Origin: Bacteroidales bacterium
GTDB lineage: Bacteria > Bacteroidota > Bacteroidia > Bacteroidales > UBA932
Assembly (NCBI GenBank): GCA_004552615.1
Contig: SFNZ01000021.1
Location: 1-23,952, forward strand
Reading direction: 5' to 3'
DNA: 23,952 bases
The position numbers and the translations under genes were made by a program. Positions 1 to 7,058 of this stretch are shown here, piece after piece. The stretch's first letter is position 1; each line of letters begins with the position of its first letter. The notes below the pieces were generated by a model. That model ran no database searches and had not been told where the DNA came from. It worked only from the letters and a program-made list of their open reading frames with translations.

Positions 1-489
1 TGCCTGGACCATACCTATCACGGTACCGAGGAATCCGATCATAGGGGCTCCTCCGGAAATGGTTGCAAGGATAGGCAGGCCTTTCTCAAGCCTTGCCACT
101 TCGCTGTTTCCGGTATTTTCGATGGCGGTCTGGATGTCGGAAAGAGGCCTTCCGATTCTGGAGATGCCTTTCTCGACCAGCCTTGCCACAGGCGAGTCAT
201 ATCTCTCGCAGAGACTTACGGCGGACTTGAGCTTGCCTTCATGGATATAATCCCTGATGTCTCTCATGAAATTGTCGTCAATTTTGCCGGCCTGGTGAAT
301 CATCCACCATTTCTTGCCGAAAATGTAAATCGCAATGAACGAGAGGATGAGGAGTACGAGCATGAGCCAGCCTCCCTTGACGGCCATGTCAAGGAGCTTC
401 ATCTGCTCTTCGTGAGGAATAACCGTTGCGGCTGCCTGTGCTGCCAGGTCCGCAGAATCGAGTCCGGCCTGTAAAAGATAGAACAACAT
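1..489 (-). CDS. ExbB/TolQ/MotA-family proton channel protein, partial (N-terminal 163 aa)
   Basis: Reading the minus strand from the ATG at 489 gives 163 open codons running off the left edge, so the C-terminal part is missing. The protein begins MLFYLLQAGLDSADLAAQ and has a hydrophobic segment at about residues 41-57 (GWLMLVLLILSFIAIYIF). A soluble stretch follows with the family pattern of a cytoplasmic loop (LKSAVSLCERYDSPVARLVEKG reads in pieces as the ExbB/TolQ loop). The second membrane region starts near residue 141 with the signature SGGAPMIGFLGTVIGM, which is typical of ExbB, TolQ and MotA. In this family the protein forms a pentameric inner-membrane channel that couples proton flow to energising an outer-membrane transporter or envelope process, usually with an ExbD partner. 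The partner would lie beyond the left edge. The gene sits 50 bases downstream of truA on the same strand and may be co-transcribed with it. Family assignment is firm; ExbB versus TolQ is not decided. Confidence 0.9.
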   Translation of the reverse strand, partial: MLFYLLQAGLDSADLAAQAAATVIPHEEQMKLLDMAVKGGWLMLVLLILSFIAIYIFGKKWWMIHQAGKIDDNFMRDIRDYIHEGKLKSAVSLCERYDSPVARLVEKGISRIGRPLSDIQTAIENTGNSEVARLEKGLPILATISGGAPMIGFLGTVIGMVQA

Positions 490-539
490 AATAAATATCA
501 ATAACTTTTAATTTTCCAAAATGCAAATTTAGTCAAAAA

Positions 540-1325
540 TCACGATTTTCGAAAAAAATCTACCCTTTCGAGGAACAAAGCATGTCCCGGTACTGATTGC
601 CCTGCGTCCGACCTCTTGCCTCCGGAGATTAGCTCTCCAGTCCATTCCGGGGATTTCTTCCCCCTTCCTATCTCCAGCATTGTCCCGACTATGGCCCTGA
701 CCATGTTCCTGAGAAATCTGTCGGCGCTGATGCTGAATACCAGATAGTCGTTCTCACCTGCCGGATAGCCCATCATCCGGACATGGTCGGGACTGTAGCT
801 TTCCCATCCTGCGCTATAGACCGTGCAGACGGATGTCTTGTTGTTACCGCCGGTTTTCTCGAAACAGCTGAAATCGTGGGTGCCGAGAAGATGTGCGCAG
901 GCTCTGTTCATGGCTTCCACATCGAGCGGAAACGTGTACAGATATGACCTTGATGCGATGAACGGATCTTTCTTCCTGTGAAGGAAATACTTGTAGCTCC
1001 TCGCAGTCGCGTCGAACCTCGAGTGGAAGTTCTCATCGGCCGGCGAGACCTCGTGGGCCACGATTCCGGAGGGCAGGATGGCATTTAATTTGTAGCAAAA
1101 ATGCGCGGCCTCGGACTCTGATAGAGGGCGCGCGTCAAAATGCGCGATGTAGTTCACGGCATTCACTTTCGTGTCGGTCCGTCCTGCACCGGTGACTGTG
1201 ATCTCCCCGTTCAGGAGAGTCGAAAGAGATTTCTGGAGACAATCCTGGATTGAGGGTGCGCTGCTCTGCACCTGCCATCCGCAGAATGCGTCGCCGTTAT
1301 ATGATAGTCGTATGAGGTATCTCAT
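540..1325 (-). CDS. truA: tRNA pseudouridine(38-40) synthase TruA
   Basis: The 261-aa product matches TruA in length and in motif order. TruA converts uridines 38-40 of the tRNA anticodon arm to pseudouridine in the cytoplasm. The N-terminus MRYLIRLSYNGDAFCGWQVQ is the usual TruA opening (YDG-x-x-F-x-G-W-Q). The catalytic aspartate is Asp51 in GAGRTDTKVNA. Later landmarks are the RSYKYFL strand near residue 109, the HDFSCFEK loop, the FLRNMVRAIVGTMLEIGRGK helix, and a C-terminal GQSVPGHALFLERVDF. Just after the catalytic Asp the sequence reads T-K-V-N-A where most bacterial TruA proteins have A/T-G-V-H-A, so the usual Gly and His are Lys and Asn here. The start at 1325 lies about 25 bases from a Bacteroidota-type -7 box at 1351-1358. 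It is divergent from moxR across only 49 bases, and the exbB-like gene follows on the same strand. Confidence 0.95.
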   Translation of the reverse strand: MRYLIRLSYNGDAFCGWQVQSSAPSIQDCLQKSLSTLLNGEITVTGAGRTDTKVNAVNYIAHFDARPLSESEAAHFCYKLNAILPSGIVAHEVSPADENFHSRFDATARSYKYFLHRKKDPFIASRSYLYTFPLDVEAMNRACAHLLGTHDFSCFEKTGGNNKTSVCTVYSAGWESYSPDHVRMMGYPAGENDYLVFSISADRFLRNMVRAIVGTMLEIGRGKKSPEWTGELISGGKRSDAGQSVPGHALFLERVDFFRKS

Positions 1326-1350
1326 TGCTGACGAGTTGATGATTTGACCG

Positions 1351-1358
1351 CAAAGATA
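1351..1358 (-). promoter_or_regulatory. truA: Probable -7 promoter box for truA (TATCTTTG)
   Basis: On the minus strand this reads TATCTTTG, an exact match to the Bacteroidota -7 consensus TAnnTTTG. It would start transcription around 1345, giving a leader of about 20 bases before the truA ATG at 1325. I saw no clear TTTG -33 element at the usual 19-21 bp spacing. The region where it would lie overlaps the first codons of moxR. Confidence 0.45.
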
Positions 1359-1374
1359 ATGAAATTAAAATGAT

Positions 1375-2373
<999 letters not shown>

Positions 2374-2400
2374 TCCGGCGCCTGTTAATATTGCGTCGAC

Positions 2401-3294
2401 ATGGATTCGAACACCAGTGCAGCAGACCTTCTGAAAAAGGTCCGGAAAATAGAAATCAAGACCAAGGCGCTTTCCCATCAGATATTCGCCGGGGAGTATC
2501 ATTCCGCATTCAAGGGACGCGGAATGGCCTTCAGCGAGGTCAGGGAGTACCAGTACGGGGATGACGTGCGCAACATGGACTGGAATGTTACGGCGCGTCT
2601 CCGCTCTCCGTATGTCAAGGTCTTCGAGGAGGAGAGGGAGATGACGGTCATGCTGCTGATAGATATAAGCCGTTCCGGTTTCTTCGGGACCGCGGGGAGC
2701 ACGAAAAGGGATCTCATAGCGGAAATCGCGGCTGTCCTGTCTTTCTCCGCCATCATCAACAATGACAAAGTCGGGGCCCTGTTTTTCAGCGACCGGGTGG
2801 AGGAGTTCATTCCTCCGCGCAAAGGCCGCGGCCATCTGCTGCATATAATCAGGGAGATAATCGGTCTCCAGCCGAAGTCCCCAGGTACGGACATAGGGGA
2901 GGCTCTGCGTTTCCTTACCAATGCAATCAAGCAGAAATGTACGGCTTTCGTGCTTTCTGACATGATGGATGCGGAACCGGACGGTTCCCCGAGGTATGAG
3001 GATGCCCTCAAGGTGGCTGTCAACCGTCACGACATATCGGTGATCAAGGTTTTCGACGGCAGGGAACGTACCATTCCTGATGTTGGTCTTGTGCATGTGA
3101 AGGACTCCGAGACGGGAAAGTCTGCATGGGTCAATACATCCAGCGCGAAAGTCCGCAGGGCGTATTCGGAATCGGTGCAGGCCGCCGATGCCGCCGCCCT
3201 CAAGCTGTTCCGGAGATATCAGGTGGACAATGTGGAGATAGCCACGGGCTCCGACTATGTGAAGGGACTTATGGCATTTTTCGGAAGGAGGTGA
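2401..3294 (+). CDS. DUF58 / VWA-like protein of the Bat operon
   Basis: The 297-aa product carries the DUF58 signature around residues 39-66: GRGMAFSEVREYQYGDDVRN followed by MDWNVTAR. A VWA-like fold follows, opening with a metal-binding DxSxS motif (DISRS, 88-92) after the hydrophobic strand MTVMLLI. No signal peptide or membrane segment is evident, so it is probably cytoplasmic. DUF58 genes next to moxR are the standard arrangement, and the protein is thought to be a partner or client of the ATPase. The exact activity is not established. The stop codon at 3292-3294 follows closely on an AAGGAGG sequence that serves as ribosome site for the next gene, whose ATG is only two bases past the stop, so the two are probably translationally coupled. 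Confidence 0.92.
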   Translation: MDSNTSAADLLKKVRKIEIKTKALSHQIFAGEYHSAFKGRGMAFSEVREYQYGDDVRNMDWNVTARLRSPYVKVFEEEREMTVMLLIDISRSGFFGTAGSTKRDLIAEIAAVLSFSAIINNDKVGALFFSDRVEEFIPPRKGRGHLLHIIREIIGLQPKSPGTDIGEALRFLTNAIKQKCTAFVLSDMMDAEPDGSPRYEDALKVAVNRHDISVIKVFDGRERTIPDVGLVHVKDSETGKSAWVNTSSAKVRRAYSESVQAADAAALKLFRRYQVDNVEIATGSDYVKGLMAFFGRR

Positions 3295-3296
3295 GT

Positions 3297-4283
3297 ATGA
3301 AGGGTTTAATCAAGACAATTTCGGCAGCTGCAGTCGTGCTGGCCGTTACGCTTACGGCAGGAGCGGTGCCGGGAAGGAAGGATGCTGGGGAAGCTTTCCT
3401 GAGGCAGATCCGGGAAAGGGACTCGGTCCTGATTGCCGACCAGCTGGTTTACGGGTTCCGGATAGACGGGCTGCCTGAAGGGGCGGGGCTGTCCCTGCCG
3501 GACTGTTCGAAAATGTTCCCGGACAGCATCATGGTCCTCTCGGACTGGAGGCTGGATACGCTCAAGGTCAGGAAGAAGCAGGGCACAGCCGATATTTCCG
3601 GGTCGGTGGTGATTACATCTTTCGAAGAAGGGGAATACAGGCTTCCGGACCTGGCCGTCGTCAGGGAACTTCCGGGAGGTGATTCCGATACTCTGGTATT
3701 CAAGGGCGCGACCCTCGATGTCAGGACAATGCCTGTGGATACCGCCACGTTCGTGCCTCATGACATAAAGGGACAGATACGTTATCCTCTTACATTTGCG
3801 GAGATCCTGCCGTATCTTGCTGCATTGCATCTTGCCGCACTCATTGTTGTTCTCGTCTGGGCCGTGATTTCGGTCAGGCGGAAGAAGAGGACAGGTGCCA
3901 CGGGAACTGCACAGGAACCGCCTTATATCGTGGCTCTCAGGGGATTGGACAAGTTCCGCGGGAACAGGTACTGGGCTCCGGACAAGCAGAAATTCTTCTA
4001 CAGCGGGGTCACTGACGTGCTCAGGGAATATATTTCGTCCCGTTTCGGGGTAGGTGCGATGGAAATGACCACTGCGGAGATTTTCGACGGGCTGAAGGAC
4101 AAGGATATCGAGCCAGCCCTCAGGGACGAGGCCCTGGAACTGTTCAGGACGTCGGATCTGGTGAAGTTCGCGAAGATGACAGTATCGGACGAGGAAAACA
4201 TGAAGGCCGTTCCGGCTGCCGTGCGTTTCGTGACGGCTACATGGAAGACAGAAGAAGAAAAGGAGGAAGGAAATGTTCTTTGA
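3297..4283 (+). CDS. Membrane-anchored Bat-operon protein, DUF4381/BatD-C-terminus-like (328 aa)
   Basis: I start this gene at 3297 because an excellent Shine-Dalgarno (GGAAGGAGG) lies about 6 bases upstream and the result is a classic signal sequence, MKGLIKTISAAAVVLAVTLT, ending near residue 23. A longer in-frame opening upstream would lie inside the DUF58 gene and is less likely. Residues about 25-165 form an extracytoplasmic region of unclear fold. A single membrane helix lies at about 170-193 (ILPYLAALHLAALIVVLVWA), followed by a basic RRKKR stop-transfer. The cytoplasmic tail has the pattern ALRGLDKFR ... KFFYSGVTDVLREYISSRFG ... MTTAEI. That pattern resembles DUF4381 and the tail of BatD proteins. 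Its place between the DUF58 gene and batA suggests a membrane subunit of the same complex. Its specific role is unknown. Its last 11 bases overlap batA. Confidence 0.85.
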   Translation: MKGLIKTISAAAVVLAVTLTAGAVPGRKDAGEAFLRQIRERDSVLIADQLVYGFRIDGLPEGAGLSLPDCSKMFPDSIMVLSDWRLDTLKVRKKQGTADISGSVVITSFEEGEYRLPDLAVVRELPGGDSDTLVFKGATLDVRTMPVDTATFVPHDIKGQIRYPLTFAEILPYLAALHLAALIVVLVWAVISVRRKKRTGATGTAQEPPYIVALRGLDKFRGNRYWAPDKQKFFYSGVTDVLREYISSRFGVGAMEMTTAEIFDGLKDKDIEPALRDEALELFRTSDLVKFAKMTVSDEENMKAVPAAVRFVTATWKTEEEKEEGNVL

Positions 4284-5259
4284 GTATCCTGAATTGTTGT
4301 GGCTGCTTGCAGTGCCCGTTCTCCTCGTGCTCCATTATATCTATATCGAGCTTGCGGGGCGCCGTCCTCATCTGCGCGTTTCGTCCATAGGGCCCTGGAA
4401 GGCCGGAGGGAATTCCGTGTACGGGGTTATCCGTCATATTCCCATGGTACTCAGGACAATCGCCCTTGTGATGATGGTCATCGCGATTGCGCGTCCGCGT
4501 TCGTCCACGCAGATGGAGAAGATTGACACCGAGGGAATCGACATTGTCCTGGCGATGGACGTGTCCACCAGTATGCTCGCGAGGGATTTCACCCCCGACA
4601 GGATAAGTGCCGCCAAGGACATTGCCATAGAATTCATCGCGCAGAGGCCTTCCGACCGTATCGGAATCGTGGTATTCGCAGGCGAAAGCTATACGCAGTG
4701 CCCGCTTACGACCGACAGGGCGACATTGATAAATCTCATGAAGGAGGTCGAGACCGGAGTCATAGATGACGGTACGGCCATCGGAAACGGACTTGCCACC
4801 GCCGTGGCGAGGATGCAGGGCTCCGATGCGAAGAGCCGGGTGGTGATTCTCCTGACCGACGGTGTGAACAATAGTGGTGAAATCACTCCGCAGAATGCGG
4901 CTGACATTGCCATGACATACGGGGTGAGGGTCTATACTATCGGAGTGGGAGCCAACGGTACGGCTCCGTATCCGGTCATCACGCCATGGGGTGTGGAGAT
5001 GAAGAATGTCGAGGTCGAGATTGACGAGGACCTGCTCAGGAACATCGCCGAGATTACTGGAGGCCGTTATTTCCGTGCTACGGACAATACCAAGCTCTCC
5101 GAGATTTACAGCGAAATCAACAAGATGGAGAAGGCCCGCACGACAATCGACAGCTTCCCTGTTTATAAGGAATTGTATTACAAATACGGACTGGTGGCTC
5201 TGCTCTGTCTCGTGGCAGAAGCTCTGCTGAGCCTTTTCGTCCTTCGCAGGCTTCCGTAG
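4273..5259 (+). CDS. batA: BatA, VWA-domain membrane protein
   Basis: The 328-aa protein has the BatA layout. There are two N-terminal hydrophobic segments (about residues 7-25 and 56-74, the latter ending in ARPR), a central VWA domain, and a C-terminal membrane helix at about 306-324. The metal-ion-dependent adhesion site (MIDAS) is DVSTS (96-100), followed by MLARDF. The other MIDAS loops are visible as DDGTAIGNGLATAVARM and LLTDGVNNSG. The VWA domain is expected on the periplasmic side. Bat proteins were named for aerotolerance in Bacteroides fragilis; a direct role is debated. The start at 4273 overlaps the previous gene by 11 bases and has a strong AAGGAGGAA site just upstream, so it is probably translationally coupled. 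BatB follows 15 bases later and is a paralogue. Confidence 0.95.
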   Translation: MFFEYPELLWLLAVPVLLVLHYIYIELAGRRPHLRVSSIGPWKAGGNSVYGVIRHIPMVLRTIALVMMVIAIARPRSSTQMEKIDTEGIDIVLAMDVSTSMLARDFTPDRISAAKDIAIEFIAQRPSDRIGIVVFAGESYTQCPLTTDRATLINLMKEVETGVIDDGTAIGNGLATAVARMQGSDAKSRVVILLTDGVNNSGEITPQNAADIAMTYGVRVYTIGVGANGTAPYPVITPWGVEMKNVEVEIDEDLLRNIAEITGGRYFRATDNTKLSEIYSEINKMEKARTTIDSFPVYKELYYKYGLVALLCLVAEALLSLFVLRRLP

Positions 5260-5274
5260 AAAAAGGAGAATGTC

Positions 5275-6279
5275 ATGATATATTTTGCTCAGGCCAGATT
5301 TCTTGTGTTATTACTCGCAGTACCGCTGATACCGGTGCTTTACGGGATAATGCGCTATCTCAGGAATAAGCGTCTGCTCCGTTTCGGTGACGGGGAGCTG
5401 GTGGCGAGGCTGATGCCGTCATGGTCGGGAACCAAGGGATGGGTGAGGACGATATTGTTCACACTCGCATTCATGTTTTTCGTGATTGGCATGGCCAGGC
5501 CTCAGATAGGTGCGAAGCTCAAGGAGCACCAGAGCAGGGGAGCGGAGGTGATGATTGCACTGGACGTTTCCAACTCGATGCTTGCCCGGGATTATTCCCC
5601 TAACCGTCTCGACAGGGCCAAGCTTGCGATTTCCAGGCTGGTGGACAAGCTCGACGGGGACAGGATCGGACTTGTGCTGTTTGCCGGGACATCTTTCGTA
5701 CAGCTTCCGATCACCACTGACTATGTGTCTGCCAAGATGTTCCTGAACAGCATTTCCACTTCGTCAATCCCGGTCCAGGGAACGGCAATCGGGGAGGCTG
5801 TGAACACATGTATCCGCAGTTTCAGCGCCCAGAGCGAGAAAAGCAGGGCGATTGTGGTCATAACCGACGGGGAGAACCATGAGGACGACCCGGTTGAGGC
5901 TGCGAGACAGGCTGCGGAGATGGGTATTTCGGTATATACCATAGGTGTCGGATCCCTTGAGGGACAGCCGATTCCGGTGAACGGGGAATTGCTCAGGGAC
6001 CAGGACGGCAACATTGTCGTCACCAAGCTCGACGAGAACACTCTGCGGGAGGTGGCAAAGGCGGGTAACGGTCTGTATGTCCGTGCCGGAAACGAGGAGT
6101 TCGGACTGAATCCGGTCATATCCGAGATACGCAAGCTGGAGGACGAGGCGTTCAATTCAGTGGTCTTCGAGGAATATGACGAACAGTATATGTATTTCTT
6201 CGGTATTGCATTCGTCCTGCTCGTGATCCAGATGCTTGTCGGTGAGCGCAGGATGTTCAGGCATTTGTTTGACAGATAA
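5275..6279 (+). CDS. batB: BatB, VWA-domain membrane protein
   Basis: The 334-aa product is a paralogue of BatA with the same architecture. Hydrophobic segments lie at about residues 6-24 and 56-74 (ending GMARPQIGA), a VWA domain follows, and a C-terminal helix spans about 306-324. The MIDAS motif is DVSNS (97-101) followed by MLARDYSPNRL. The other loops are VQGTAIGEAVNTCI and VITDGENHEDD. In the Bat system BatA and BatB are thought to form a membrane complex driven by the MoxR ATPase. The ATG at 5275 has an AAAAAGGAG ribosome site about 7 bases upstream. The gap to batC is 16 bases, so it belongs to the same operon. All five MIDAS positions seem intact, so metal binding is expected to be functional. 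Confidence 0.95.
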   Translation: MIYFAQARFLVLLLAVPLIPVLYGIMRYLRNKRLLRFGDGELVARLMPSWSGTKGWVRTILFTLAFMFFVIGMARPQIGAKLKEHQSRGAEVMIALDVSNSMLARDYSPNRLDRAKLAISRLVDKLDGDRIGLVLFAGTSFVQLPITTDYVSAKMFLNSISTSSIPVQGTAIGEAVNTCIRSFSAQSEKSRAIVVITDGENHEDDPVEAARQAAEMGISVYTIGVGSLEGQPIPVNGELLRDQDGNIVVTKLDENTLREVAKAGNGLYVRAGNEEFGLNPVISEIRKLEDEAFNSVVFEEYDEQYMYFFGIAFVLLVIQMLVGERRMFRHLFDR

Positions 6280-6295
6280 AGAATCGGATTTTGAT

Positions 6296-7057
6296 ATGAA
6301 GAAAGTTCTGCATATATTGGCGGCGTTTCTGCTTTTCACCGTGACGGCTCAGGCCCAGGTGGACAGGAAGGATGTCCGTGCCGGCAACCGCCAGTTCCGC
6401 AAGGAGAATTACAAGGAAGCCGACATATCATACAGGAAGGCACTTGTGAAGGATTCGCTTTCGGTGGCGGGCAATTACAATCTTGCTTCCGTCCTCTACA
6501 GGCAGGAGCAGTATGACGAGGCCGGCAAGACGATGGACCGTTTGAAGGATATTGCACCGGGACATCCGCAAGGGGCTGACTGTTACTTCAATGCGGGCGA
6601 CATTGCGCTTGCGAGGAAGGACTACGGGGCTGCGGTGGAGGCTTTCATGAAGTCCCTGATCCTGAATCCGGACGACCTGCAGGCCAAGGAGAACTACATC
6701 TATGCGAAGAAGATGTTGCAGGACCAGCAGCAGAACGGAGGCGGCCAGGGAGGCCGGGATGACCAGTCCGGAGGTGACAATGAAAACGACGGCCAGGGCA
6801 ATGATGACAATCAGGACCAGTCCGGAAATGACAATCAGGACAATAATGACAACCAGGACGGCAATGACGGGAACAATGACAGGAATCAGGACGACAGCCG
6901 TCAGGGACAGGCACAGGAGCAGCCTGTGAATATCTCCCCCCAGCAGGCCCAGCAGATGCTCAAGGCAATCCAGGCCAAGGAGAAAGCTACTCAGGAAAAA
7001 GTGAACAGGGAGAAGGCTGAAAACTTGAAATCAAGACAGAAGGAGAAGAACTGGTAA
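6296..7057 (+). CDS. batC: BatC, secreted TPR protein with Asp/Asn/Gln-rich linker
   Basis: I place the start at 6296 because it gives a signal peptide (MKKVLHILAAFLLFTVTAQA, cleavage likely after residue 20) just behind batB. An upstream in-frame ATG at 6236 lies inside batB. The 253-aa product then has about three tetratricopeptide (TPR) units at residues 26-135, with typical phrases such as NYKEADISYRKAL, NYNLASVLYRQEQYDEAG and CYFNAGDIALARKDYGAAV. Residues about 143-207 are a low-complexity Gly/Asp/Asn/Gln-rich stretch. A charged, probably helical tail (210-253) follows: ISPQQAQQMLKAIQAKEKAT, then a Lys/Glu-rich end. BatC is a periplasmic partner of BatA/BatB in this family. It is separated from the fused batD-batE gene by one base. 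Confidence 0.92.
   Translation: MKKVLHILAAFLLFTVTAQAQVDRKDVRAGNRQFRKENYKEADISYRKALVKDSLSVAGNYNLASVLYRQEQYDEAGKTMDRLKDIAPGHPQGADCYFNAGDIALARKDYGAAVEAFMKSLILNPDDLQAKENYIYAKKMLQDQQQNGGGQGGRDDQSGGDNENDGQGNDDNQDQSGNDNQDNNDNQDGNDGNNDRNQDDSRQGQAQEQPVNISPQQAQQMLKAIQAKEKATQEKVNREKAENLKSRQKEKNW
6804..6859 (+). repeat. Imperfect in-frame direct repeats in batC linker
   Basis: The 14-base unit ATGACAATCAGGAC occurs at 6804-6817 and 6828-6841, and with one change at 6846-6859. The offsets, 24 and 18 bases, are both multiples of three, so slippage would keep batC in frame while changing the linker length. The encoded repeat is Asn-Asp-Asn-Gln-Asp. Confidence 0.75.
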
Positions 7058-7058
7058 T

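Noticed and set aside
1336..1374. Promoter for moxR in the 49-base divergent gap
   Set aside because: A TTTG occurs at 1343-1346, but no TAnnTTTG box follows at 19-21 bp on the plus strand, so I could not support a site.
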